The position numbers and the translations under genes are program-made. The notes below the pieces were generated by a model. That model was not told where the DNA came from and did no database searches. It worked only from the letters and a program-made list of their open reading frames with translations. DNA of 64,000 nucleotides, taken from NCBI RefSeq assembly GCF_041261205.1, contig NZ_JBGCCH010000003.1, forward strand, positions 124,001 through 188,000, written 5' to 3'. Position 1 is the first letter of the stretch; every line of letters begins with the position of its first letter. Shown piece after piece: positions 46,995 through 54,935 of this stretch. Source of the DNA: Catenulispora sp. MAP5-51 (GTDB taxonomy: Bacteria > Actinomycetota > Actinomycetes > Streptomycetales > Catenulisporaceae).

Positions 46995-47006
46995 AGGTCT
47001 AGACCT
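46995..47006. promoter_or_regulatory. AGGTCTAGACCT palindrome before the MFS gene
   Basis: A perfect 12-bp palindrome whose 10-bp core GGTCTAGACC equals the core of the DasR/HutC-type (GntR) operator; the flanking bases differ from the DasR consensus. Its position just upstream of the RBS suits a repressor. Confidence 0.5.
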
Positions 47007-47042
47007 TACTGCGAAAGGGCACCGGTCCCCAGGGGTGTTTCG

Positions 47043-47921
47043 TCAGGTGGTCAGTTCGCTGTCTGCTGCCGGGGGTGCGATGAGACCCTTACCGCGCAAC
47101 CAGTCGCAAAGCAGGCGCGAAAGCTCGGCGGAGTTGTCGTCCATCATCAGCAAGTGGGAGTTCCCGGTGATGCCGCGCGCGGGGAGGTCGATCCATTCCG
47201 AGTCCGCGCCGATCTCGCACAGCGCGTCGTGGAAGCGGCGGGCCGAGGCGTATTCGTCGCGCCACATCTGGTGTTCGTCGAGATGATCGCCCCAGAGGAA
47301 CACGTGCGGGATGGCGCGCAGGGGTGCCAGATCGGTGCTGTCCGGATCCGGGGCGCCGGACGGTTCGACGGCGATGTGCGCCCGGACGCTGTCCGGCAGC
47401 GCCAGTGAGGAACGGAAGCCGTACGGCCCGGCAGCGCTGTGGGTCAGCAGGAGGCAGGGACCGACGTGATCCAGGACAGCGTCGTAGCCGGCCTGGCGCA
47501 GTGCCGGCAGGTCGCGGTTGACCGGCACCACCTGCTTCAGGAACGCGTCGAACGCCGCGGTCGGGAACCTGCTGTCGGGATAGCCGACCCGGAACAGGTC
47601 CCACAGCGTCTGACGATCGCGGAGCAGCGCCTCGGTCGGGCGGGGCCGGTAGGAGGCGCGTCCGTAGCCGACGCCGTCCGCGACCAGCACGTCGAGCCCG
47701 GCGGCCAGGAAGTCCCACTGCCAGCCCGGGCGGCCGTCCGGCGTGTCGCCGAAGCAGGCGCCGGTGAGCCCGCCGCCGTGCAGCATCAGCAGCGGGAAGG
47801 CACCGCGCGGCCGGGCCAGCCGGACGTACTGCACGTGCGCCTGGCCCTCGAAGCGGCCGTCGCTCTCGTGTCCGCCCACCGGGAATCCGCCGACCGCGGT
47901 GACGGTGATCGCCTCACGCAT
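47043..47921 (-). CDS. Alpha/beta hydrolase
   Basis: About 292 residues with an alpha/beta-hydrolase layout: the oxyanion HGGG in LLMLHGGGLTGACFGD, the nucleophile elbow LLLTHSAAGPYGF (H-S-A-A-G in place of the usual G-x-S-x-G), an acidic residue region FLWGDHLDEHQMW and a late histidine in ITGNSHLLMMDDNS. The elbow variant is known in some actinobacterial esterases. Start ATG 47921 or 47939; the latter is only 7 bp from the divergent kinase start. Substrate unknown. Confidence 0.8.
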   Translation of the reverse strand: MREAITVTAVGGFPVGGHESDGRFEGQAHVQYVRLARPRGAFPLLMLHGGGLTGACFGDTPDGRPGWQWDFLAAGLDVLVADGVGYGRASYRPRPTEALLRDRQTLWDLFRVGYPDSRFPTAAFDAFLKQVVPVNRDLPALRQAGYDAVLDHVGPCLLLTHSAAGPYGFRSSLALPDSVRAHIAVEPSGAPDPDSTDLAPLRAIPHVFLWGDHLDEHQMWRDEYASARRFHDALCEIGADSEWIDLPARGITGNSHLLMMDDNSAELSRLLCDWLRGKGLIAPPAADSELTT

Positions 47922-47945
47922 GGCCGCCAGTTCTACCATGAAGCG

Positions 47946-50057
47946 GTGGGGATCACGGGGAGCGACAGCCCGCCGCGGTTGGCGCGCGGACTGGTGTTCG
48001 CCGTGGCCGCGGCGCTGGTGTCGGTGCATGTCTTCAAGGCCGCGAGCCGGATCCCCGGCGATCCGGCGGCGGGGCTGACGATCGTCGCGGCGTGTCTGGC
48101 GATCCTGGCGCTGGAGTTCCGGCCGGCGACGTGGCCGCGCATGGCGGCGCAGCTGGTGTGCGGCTTCGCGGCGGTCGTGCCGGCCGGCGCGTCGGTCGGG
48201 CTGCTGGCGGTCCCGGTCGGAGCGGTGTTCCTGCAAGGGCTGTGGCCGCTGGTCCTCCCGGTCCTCGGGGCGACCGCGTGGGTGCAGGTGGTGCGCACGG
48301 ACAGCGTGCGCGACACCGTCGACATGTGCGTCACGGTCCTGCTCGGCGGGATGGTGCTGTATGCCGTGACCACGCTTGCTGCTTTTGCCGCGCGGGTGCA
48401 CGAGACCCGCCTGACCCTCGCCGCCGCCGCGGTGACCACCGAACGTCTGCGCATCGCCGAAGGGCTGGACACCGACCTGTCCTCGGGCCTGGGCCGCATC
48501 CGGGAGCTGGCGGCGAAACAGGACCCGGACGTCCTGGACGGCCTGCTCACCGACGCCCGCGCCACTCTGGCCGCGACCCGGGCCACCGCCGCCGATCTGC
48601 GCAGCCTGTCGCTCACGCCGGAGTCGGCCAGCGCCCGGGCGCTGCTCCGGTCTGCGGGCATCGAGGCGGAGGTGGTCAGCGGGCACACCGAACCGCTGGG
48701 CCCGGCAGGGACCGTCCTGGCCACGGTGTTGCGCGAAGCCGTGACCGCGGTGGTGCGCGTCGGCGACGCGCGGCGCTGCCTGATCGTCACCGGCGAGGCC
48801 GCCGGACAGGTCACGCTGCGCGTCGTCAGCGACGGCGTGCGGACCGCGGCGCTCGGGACGGACGTGCTGGACGGCCTCGCCGAGCGCGTCCGCGCCAGCG
48901 GCGGGCGGCTGGCGGCGGGACTGGAGGCGGACGGCCGCTTCGCGGTCGAGGCGTCGGTCCCGGCCACGCCGTCGGCGGCCGAGCCGGTGGACGCCCCGGA
49001 GCCGCGGCGCGCGGGGGTGCTCTACTACCTGCTGCTGGCTGCCTTCTGCGTACGGACCCTGCTTTACGTCCCGGCCGCGCTGATCGCCCCGGCCCTGGTG
49101 GTGCTGGCGGTGTTGTGCACGCTCCAGGTCGTGTACTCGGTCCGCGACGAGAAGCGGCACAGCGAGGCGGCGCTCGTCCTGTTCGCGGCGCTGACCTTCG
49201 CCCCGATGCACGCCTTCGGCCAGAACTGGATCGCCTCCCTGGGCCTGCTGACCGGCTCGCTGCTGGTCGCGCTGCCCCTGCCGCTGGCGGTGCTGGTGGT
49301 CGCGGCCGCGCTGGGCGTCGGCGGACTGCTCGCCGCCGCCGACGGCACGAGCGCGCTGTCGGCGGTGCTGAACGCGCTGGTGACGTGCCTGATCGTGTAC
49401 GGCATGCTGCGGCTGGCCCGCCTGGTGCGCGAACTGCAGCAGGCCAACGAGGGCCTGGCGCGCGCTGCGGTGGTGGGGGAGCGGCTGCGGGCGGCGCGGG
49501 ACCTGCACGACCTGTTGGGCCACGGACTGGCCGCGATCCTGCTGAAGGCGGAGCTGGCCCGGCGGCTGCGCGCCTCCGACCCCGAGCGCTGCCTGGCCGA
49601 GATCCGCGACGTGGAGCGGCTGGCGGCACAGGGCGAGCGCGAACTACGGGCCCTGACAGGCGGACCGCGCGAGCTGTCGTTCGGCGACGAACTGGCGTCC
49701 GCGGCGGCGGTCCTGGCCGCGGCCGACGTGGCGGTGGAGGTCGAGGGCGAGGAGCTCTCGGTGCCGCCGGACACGGGCGCGGTGCTCGGCGCGGTGCTGC
49801 GCGAGGCGGTGACCAACGTGCTGCGGCACAGCACGGCGCGGCACGCGAGGATCGCGGTCACGGCGACCGACGCGGCCGTACGGCTGGAGGTCGAGAACGA
49901 CGGGGTCGGCGCCGACGTCGGGTCGCCGGGCTCGGGCGTCGGCGGCCTGACGCTGCGCCTGGCCGAGCACGGCGGCACGCTGACCGCCGGACCGGACGAC
50001 GGCTGGTATCTGCTGTGCGCGGAGCTGCCGCAATCCAGCCGCGATCAGCGTCAGTAG
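47946..50057 (+). CDS. Tandem sensor histidine kinase: degenerate N-terminal half fused to an active C-terminal half
   Basis: About 703 residues in two similar halves. Half 1: helices to ~150, then a dimerisation-like helix pair RLRIAEGLDTDLSSGLGRI with no phospho-His, then a GHKL-like domain whose N-box reads REAVTAVVRVGDA. Half 2: helices ~360-480, HisKA_3 with His521 in RLRAARDLHDLLGHGLAAIL, N-box REAVTNVLRHSTA, G1 ENDGVGA and G2-like SGVGGLTLRL. So half 1 looks like a kinase-dead duplicate. The GTG at 47946 is a guess; no RBS is visible. The probable partner regulator lies at 50915-51523, beyond the oxidoreductase gene. Confidence 0.82.
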   Translation: MGITGSDSPPRLARGLVFAVAAALVSVHVFKAASRIPGDPAAGLTIVAACLAILALEFRPATWPRMAAQLVCGFAAVVPAGASVGLLAVPVGAVFLQGLWPLVLPVLGATAWVQVVRTDSVRDTVDMCVTVLLGGMVLYAVTTLAAFAARVHETRLTLAAAAVTTERLRIAEGLDTDLSSGLGRIRELAAKQDPDVLDGLLTDARATLAATRATAADLRSLSLTPESASARALLRSAGIEAEVVSGHTEPLGPAGTVLATVLREAVTAVVRVGDARRCLIVTGEAAGQVTLRVVSDGVRTAALGTDVLDGLAERVRASGGRLAAGLEADGRFAVEASVPATPSAAEPVDAPEPRRAGVLYYLLLAAFCVRTLLYVPAALIAPALVVLAVLCTLQVVYSVRDEKRHSEAALVLFAALTFAPMHAFGQNWIASLGLLTGSLLVALPLPLAVLVVAAALGVGGLLAAADGTSALSAVLNALVTCLIVYGMLRLARLVRELQQANEGLARAAVVGERLRAARDLHDLLGHGLAAILLKAELARRLRASDPERCLAEIRDVERLAAQGERELRALTGGPRELSFGDELASAAAVLAAADVAVEVEGEELSVPPDTGAVLGAVLREAVTNVLRHSTARHARIAVTATDAAVRLEVENDGVGADVGSPGSGVGGLTLRLAEHGGTLTAGPDDGWYLLCAELPQSSRDQRQ

Positions 50058-50067
50058 GCTCGTACGC

Positions 50068-50913
50068 ATGATCGCTCAGGCTTCGTCGAAGATCCGCGTC
50101 GGCATCCAGCTGGCACCGCAGCACGTCGACTACCCGGCCATCCGCCGCGCCGCCGCGCAGGCCGAGGAACTGGGCGTGGACGTCCTGTTCAACTGGGACC
50201 ACTTCTTCCCCCTCGGCAAGGTGAGCCAGGGCAAGCACTTCGAGTGCTGGACCATGCTCGGCGCCTGGGCCGAGGCCACCTCGCGGGTCGAGATCGGCCC
50301 CCTGGTCACCTGCAACAGCTACCGCAACCCGGACCTGCTCGCCGACATGGCCCGAACCGTCGACCACATCAGCGGCGGCCGCCTCATCCTCGGCATCGGC
50401 GCCGGCTTCAAGGAACAGGAGTACGTCGAGTACGGCTACGAGTTCGGCACGCCGGGCAGCCGCATCGACGACCTGGCGCGCTCCCTGCCGCGCATCGAGC
50501 ACCGCTTCAGCCGCCTCGACCCGCCGCCCACCCGCAAGATCCCGGTGCTGATCGGCGGCGGCGGCGAGAAGAAGATGCTGCGGGTCGTGGCGCGTCACGC
50601 CGACATCTGGCACAGCTTCGCCGGCGGCGACGTACTGGAGCACAAGATGAAGGTGCTGGAAGAACACTGCGCCGCGATCGGCCGGGACCCGGCACAGATC
50701 CAGCGATCCGTTCTGGTCGGCGGGGATCCGGCCGAGTGTGAGCGCGAGGTGGAGCTCGGCGTGACTCTGTTCGTGGTGCGGGATCCGGGGCCGAGCTTCG
50801 ACTTCGGGGAGCTGCGGGACTGGCTGGCGTGGCGTGACGAGCACAATCGCGATCAGCACAAGCGCGACGAGCACAACCGCGACGAGCACAACCGCGACGG
50901 CGACAAGGCTTGA
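50068..50913 (+). CDS. LLM-class F420-dependent oxidoreductase
   Basis: 281 residues of the luciferase-like monooxygenase superfamily, F420-dependent class. Visible: the N-terminal strand RVGIQLAPQHVDYPAI, FNWDHFFPL, the ARTVDHISGGRLILGIGAGFKEQEY block and IPVLIGGGGEKKMLRVVARHADIW, which is characteristic of F420 enzymes. The ATG at 50068 lies 10 bp after the kinase stop, so it is probably in that operon. The last ~20 residues are an added hydrophilic tail of D-E-H-N-R-D repeats. Substrate unknown. Confidence 0.9.
   Translation: MIAQASSKIRVGIQLAPQHVDYPAIRRAAAQAEELGVDVLFNWDHFFPLGKVSQGKHFECWTMLGAWAEATSRVEIGPLVTCNSYRNPDLLADMARTVDHISGGRLILGIGAGFKEQEYVEYGYEFGTPGSRIDDLARSLPRIEHRFSRLDPPPTRKIPVLIGGGGEKKMLRVVARHADIWHSFAGGDVLEHKMKVLEEHCAAIGRDPAQIQRSVLVGGDPAECEREVELGVTLFVVRDPGPSFDFGELRDWLAWRDEHNRDQHKRDEHNRDEHNRDGDKA
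50840..50901 (+). repeat. 15-bp repeats encoding a D-E-H-N-R tail
   Basis: Four copies of a GACGAGCACAACCGC-like unit, in frame, at the 3' end of the oxidoreductase gene. Confidence 0.8.
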
Positions 50914-50914
50914 G

Positions 50915-51523
50915 CTAGACCCACCCCGCCTCGCGCGCGATCCGCACCGCGTCCGTCCGGTTCCGGGCGTTCAGCTTCCCGACGATCGCCGTCAGCACGT
51001 TGCGCACCGTCCCGGTCGACAGGTGCAGCGCGGCGGCGATCTCGGGCGGCTCGGCACCGCCGGCCAGCTCGCGCAGGACGTCCTGCTCGCGCGGTGTCAG
51101 CGGGTTCTCCGCGAGGTCCCACGCCGTGACCGCCAGCGCCGGGTCCAGGACCCGGCCGCCGGCGGCGACCGTGCGGATCGCGGCGGTCAGCTCCTCCGGC
51201 GGTGCGGTCTTCAGCAGGAAGCCGTCCACCTTCGCCTCGAGCGCCCGGCGCAGCATGCCGGGGCGGCCGTTGGAGGTGAGCATCAGGGTGCGGCAGGCCG
51301 GCACCTTCTGCTTCAGCAGCGCCGCCGCTTCGAGGCCGTCGATGCCGCCGGGCATGTCGATGTCCAGCAGGGCCACGTCCGGGGCGAACACCAGCGCCTG
51401 CGGCACCACCTCGTCGCCGGTCGCGGTCTGGGCCACGACCTCCAGGTCCGGCTCCAGATCGAGCAGGGCGGCCAGGGCGCCGCGCACCACGAGCTGGTCC
51501 TCGGCCAACAGCAGTCGGATCAC
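50915..51523 (-). CDS. NarL/DesR-type response regulator
   Basis: 202 residues. Receiver with E8/D9 and phospho-acceptor D54 (ALLDIDMPGGIDGLEA); LuxR HTH LTPREQDVLRELAGGAEPPEIAAALHLSTGTVRNVLTAIVGKL. It is convergent with the oxidoreductase gene and divergent from an ABC operon. With the tandem kinase two genes away it forms the likely two-component pair, although the genes are on opposite strands. A 21-bp palindrome lies 11 bp upstream of its start. Confidence 0.92.
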   Translation of the reverse strand: MIRLLLAEDQLVVRGALAALLDLEPDLEVVAQTATGDEVVPQALVFAPDVALLDIDMPGGIDGLEAAALLKQKVPACRTLMLTSNGRPGMLRRALEAKVDGFLLKTAPPEELTAAIRTVAAGGRVLDPALAVTAWDLAENPLTPREQDVLRELAGGAEPPEIAAALHLSTGTVRNVLTAIVGKLNARNRTDAVRIAREAGWV

Positions 51524-51534
51524 GTCACGACGAT

Positions 51535-51555
51535 ACCCGTGACGAGGTCACGGGT
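51535..51555. promoter_or_regulatory. 21-bp palindrome between regulator and ABC operon
   Basis: ACCCGTGAC (51535-51543) and GTCACGGGT (51547-51555) are perfect 9-bp arms around GAG. The same 9-3-9 layout occurs at 43942-43962. Candidate operator of the regulator at 50915-51523. Confidence 0.6.
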
Positions 51556-51609
51556 GATCGATGACGGCGTCTCTGGGGAAGGAAGCCGCAGCTCGGCACG
51601 CTTATAAGC

Positions 51610-52368
51610 ATGAACAAGGCGATCACCGGGACGGCGACGGAAGCGATCACGCTTCAGTCCGTCAGCAAGGTATACGGCAAGGGCCGCAGTGCGGTCGCGG
51701 CGCTGCGCGAGGTGTCGGTCGGCCTGCCCAAGGGCGGGTTCACCGCGATCATGGGCCCGTCCGGGTCCGGCAAGAGCACGTTCCTGCACTGCGCCGCCGG
51801 CCTGGACCGGCCCAGCGCGGGCACCGTCATACTCGGCGGGACGGACCTGTCAGGGCTCAGCGACACCAAGCTGACCGAGCTGCGCCGGGAGCGCGCCGGC
51901 TTCGTCTTCCAGGCGTTCAACCTGGTGTCCTCGCTGACCGTGAGCCAGAACATCACCCTGCCGCTGCGGCTGGCCGGCAGGCGGACTGACGGCGCGCGGC
52001 TGGCCGAGGTGCTCCGGCGCGTGGGCCTCACCGAGCGCACCGGCCACCGGCCCGGCCAGCTCTCCGGCGGCCAGCAGCAGCGCGTCGCCATCGCCCGGGC
52101 CCTGATCGCCGACCCCGAGGTCGTCTTCGCCGACGAGCCCACCGGCGCCCTGGACACCATGACCGCCCGCGAGGTGCTGGTCCTGCTGCGCGAGACCGTG
52201 GACACCATGGGCCAGACCATCGTCATGGTCACCCACGACCCGGTCGCCGCCTCCTACGCCGACACCGTCCTGTTCCTGGCCGACGGCCGCATCGCCGACT
52301 CGCTGGCCGCCCCGACCGCCGCCGGCGTCGCCGACCGCATGATCCGCCTGGGAGCGTGGGCCCGATGA
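51610..52368 (+). CDS. ABC transporter ATP-binding subunit, MacB/LolD type
   Basis: 252 residues. Walker [11 protein letters not shown]-loop [17 protein letters not shown], signature [16 protein letters not shown], Walker [14 protein letters not shown]-loop VTHD. The ATG at 51610 directly follows the palindrome GCTTATAAGC and has no nearby RBS, so the true initiation signals are unclear. The stop overlaps the permease start (ATGA at 52365-52368). Confidence 0.92.
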   Translation: MNKAITGTATEAITLQSVSKVYGKGRSAVAALREVSVGLPKGGFTAIMGPSGSGKSTFLHCAAGLDRPSAGTVILGGTDLSGLSDTKLTELRRERAGFVFQAFNLVSSLTVSQNITLPLRLAGRRTDGARLAEVLRRVGLTERTGHRPGQLSGGQQQRVAIARALIADPEVVFADEPTGALDTMTAREVLVLLRETVDTMGQTIVMVTHDPVAASYADTVLFLADGRIADSLAAPTAAGVADRMIRLGAWAR

Positions 52369-54851
52369 TGCTCTGGCTCGCCGTCGCCACGCTGCGCCAC
52401 CGCAAGGGCGGCTTCATCGGCGCCCTGGTCGCCCTGTTCTGCGCCGCCGCGCTGGTCGCCGGCTGCGGGACGCTGCTGGCCACCGGAATCCTCGGGACCG
52501 TCAAGCCCGAACGCTTCGCCGCCGCGCCGCTGGTCGTCACCGGCGACCAGAACGTGCACGGGATCGAGAACAAGGGCAAGGGCAAGATCAAGGAGAAGGC
52601 CAAGCCGGTCAGCGATCATGTGTGGGTGTCCGCGGCGCTCGCCGATCAGATCAGGGCCCTGCCTTCGGTGAAGTCCGTGGCCACCGAGGTGGAGTTCGCG
52701 GCCTACCTCCCGGGCGGCCCGACCAGCGATTCCTTCGGCCACGGCTGGGAATCCGCGTCCCTGTCCGGCCTGACGCTGGCCTACGGACGCGCGCCGGCTG
52801 CACCGGACGAGGTCGTGCTGGACGCCTCCACGGCGGCCGCGACGAAGCTGCACGTCGGGTCCACGGCGCCGATGCGCACCGCGATCGGGACGATGCCGGT
52901 CCGCGTCGTGGGGATCACGGCGCAGGGCTTCCCGAGCCAGGCCGCGATCTACTTCGCTCCGGCCGAGGCCCGCCAGCTGGCCGGACACCCCGGGCAGGTC
53001 GACGCGATCGGCGTGTTCCCGGCCGGGGATCCGGCTTCTACCGAGAAGGATGTCAAGGCCCTCATTGCCTCCGCCGCCGCCGGAACGGTCCCCGCGCCGG
53101 TCGTCCACACCGGCGACTCCCGCGGCCCGGCCGAGTTCCCCGACTCCGCCAACGCCTCGGTGCGCCTGATCAGCATGGGCGCGGTGCTCGGCGGCACGTC
53201 GCTGATCGTCGCGATCCTGGTCGTCGTCGGCACCTTCGCCTTGTCGATCCAGCAGCGGCAGCGGGAGATCGCGGTGCTGCGTGCCGTGGCCGCGACCGGC
53301 AAGCAGGTGCGCAAGATGATCGGCGGCGAGGCGCTGGCCGTGGGCCTGACCGCGGCGGTGGCCGGGGCGGTCGCGGGGCTGCCGCTCGGCGCGTGGCTGC
53401 ACGGCGAGTTCGTGGCGCTGGACATCATCCCGGCGAACGTCCCGGTGGTGCTGTCGGTGTTCCCGGTCTTTGCCGCGGTGCCGGCCACAGTGTTCGCCGG
53501 CTGGGCGGCCGCGCGGATCTCGGGGCGGCGGGCCACCCGGATCCGTCCGGTCGAGGCGCTCGGCGAGGCGGAGCTGAAGCCGCCGCGGGTGTCGTTCGTC
53601 AGGGCCCTGTTCGGCGTGCTGGCGATCGCCGGCGCCACGGTGCTGACGGCGGTGCTGACCGGCCTGCACACCGACGCCGCGTCGACACCGGTCTGCTTCA
53701 TCGCCGTGCTGCTGTGGTGCATCGCGCTGGCCCTGCTCGGGCCGTGGGTGGCGCGCCTGGCGGCGGCCGTGCTGGGGGTGCCGCTGCGGCTGTCGCGGGT
53801 CGGCGGCTACCTGGCGGCGAACAACCTGCGCGCCGCCGCACCCCGGCTGGCGTCGGTGATCACGCCGCTGACGCTGATGACGGCCATGGCCTGCACGATC
53901 CTGTTCTCGCAGACCAGCGTCGCGGACGCGGCCACGGCGCAGCGCGCGGCGGGGAACATCGCCGACTACGTGGTGGGGAGCAAGGTGCCGGCGAACGCGG
54001 CGGCGGAGGTGAAGGCGGTCCCGGGGGTGCGGACGGTGACGCAGGTGCTGCACGCGACGGTGCGGACCGGGCTGAACAACCGCAACGTGCTCGGCGTGAC
54101 CCCGGCCGGACTGGCCGACACGCTGGACCTGGGCGTCACGGACGGGAGCGTCGCACAGCTGACCGGGCCCGACACCGCGGCGGCGGCGTACGGACAGGGC
54201 TACCACGTCGGATCGCAGGTCTCGATGACGCTGCCGGACGGGACGCCCGCGCACGTGACGATCGTCGCGCTCTACTCCCGACAGCTCGGCTTCGGCGACC
54301 TGGTGGTGGCGCACGACCTGCTGGCACCGCACGTGGACGTGCCCATGGACGACGAGCTGCTGGTGAAGGCGCCGGGCGTCCCGCGCACCGCGCTGGCCGG
54401 GGCCCTGAAGGCGGACCCGGGTCTGGGGATCCAGGACCGGGTGCAGGCCCAGGCCTCGAACAACGACGCCGGCGCGAAGATCGGCTACGTGACCCTCGGC
54501 CTGATCGTGGCCTTCACGGCGATCGCGGTGGTCAACACGCTGGCGATGAGCATCAGCGACCGGGGACGCGAGTTCGCGGCGCTGCGCCTGACCGGCGCCA
54601 CGCGGCGTCAGGTGCGGCGGATGCTGGGCTGGGAGACGGCGGCCGCGGTGGCGGTGGCCACGGCGCTGGGGCTGGCGGTGGCGGCGGCGGTGCTGACGAC
54701 GTACGCAAGCGGGATGACGCGCGGCACGTCGGGCGCGGCGATGCCGCTGGGGACGCTGGCGGTCGTGATCGGCGGCGGGGCGGTGCTGGCCGGGATCGCG
54801 ACCTGGCTGCCGGCGCGGGCGGCCTTGGCGGCGGGGCTGCGCGAGGGGTGA
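52365..54851 (+). CDS. FtsX/MacB-type ABC permease
   Basis: An 828-residue permease with an N-terminal helix (FIGALVALFCAAALVAGCGTLLATG), a large external domain, and FtsX blocks near residues ~280-400 (RLISMGAVLGGTSLIVAILVVVGTFALSIQQRQREIAVLRAVAAT) and at the C-terminus (LIVAFTAIAVVNTLAMSISDRGREFAALRLTGAT). It resembles the long permeases of actinobacterial antimicrobial-peptide export or sensing systems. Coupled to its ATPase; a hairpin at 54870 ends the operon. Confidence 0.92.
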   Translation: MMLWLAVATLRHRKGGFIGALVALFCAAALVAGCGTLLATGILGTVKPERFAAAPLVVTGDQNVHGIENKGKGKIKEKAKPVSDHVWVSAALADQIRALPSVKSVATEVEFAAYLPGGPTSDSFGHGWESASLSGLTLAYGRAPAAPDEVVLDASTAAATKLHVGSTAPMRTAIGTMPVRVVGITAQGFPSQAAIYFAPAEARQLAGHPGQVDAIGVFPAGDPASTEKDVKALIASAAAGTVPAPVVHTGDSRGPAEFPDSANASVRLISMGAVLGGTSLIVAILVVVGTFALSIQQRQREIAVLRAVAATGKQVRKMIGGEALAVGLTAAVAGAVAGLPLGAWLHGEFVALDIIPANVPVVLSVFPVFAAVPATVFAGWAAARISGRRATRIRPVEALGEAELKPPRVSFVRALFGVLAIAGATVLTAVLTGLHTDAASTPVCFIAVLLWCIALALLGPWVARLAAAVLGVPLRLSRVGGYLAANNLRAAAPRLASVITPLTLMTAMACTILFSQTSVADAATAQRAAGNIADYVVGSKVPANAAAEVKAVPGVRTVTQVLHATVRTGLNNRNVLGVTPAGLADTLDLGVTDGSVAQLTGPDTAAAAYGQGYHVGSQVSMTLPDGTPAHVTIVALYSRQLGFGDLVVAHDLLAPHVDVPMDDELLVKAPGVPRTALAGALKADPGLGIQDRVQAQASNNDAGAKIGYVTLGLIVAFTAIAVVNTLAMSISDRGREFAALRLTGATRRQVRRMLGWETAAAVAVATALGLAVAAAVLTTYASGMTRGTSGAAMPLGTLAVVIGGGAVLAGIATWLPARAALAAGLREG

Positions 54852-54869
54852 GGTTGTGGACAAACCGAA

Positions 54870-54901
54870 GGCTGCCCCGGCCGATATGGCCGGTGGCAGC
54901 C
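54870..54901. terminator. Terminator between convergent operons
   Basis: A GGCTGCC/GGCAGCC outer stem and an inner CGGCC/GGCCG stem close a GATAT loop, 19 bp after the permease stop and 35 bp before the stop of the TPR gene. Confidence 0.75.
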
Positions 54902-54935
54902 CTCTTGTCTGCCCTCTTGTCTGCTTCCCAGCTGC

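Noticed and set aside
50840-50901. Short regular repeats that could suggest a CRISPR array
   Set aside because: The units are contiguous 15-mers without spacers, and lie in frame at the end of a gene.
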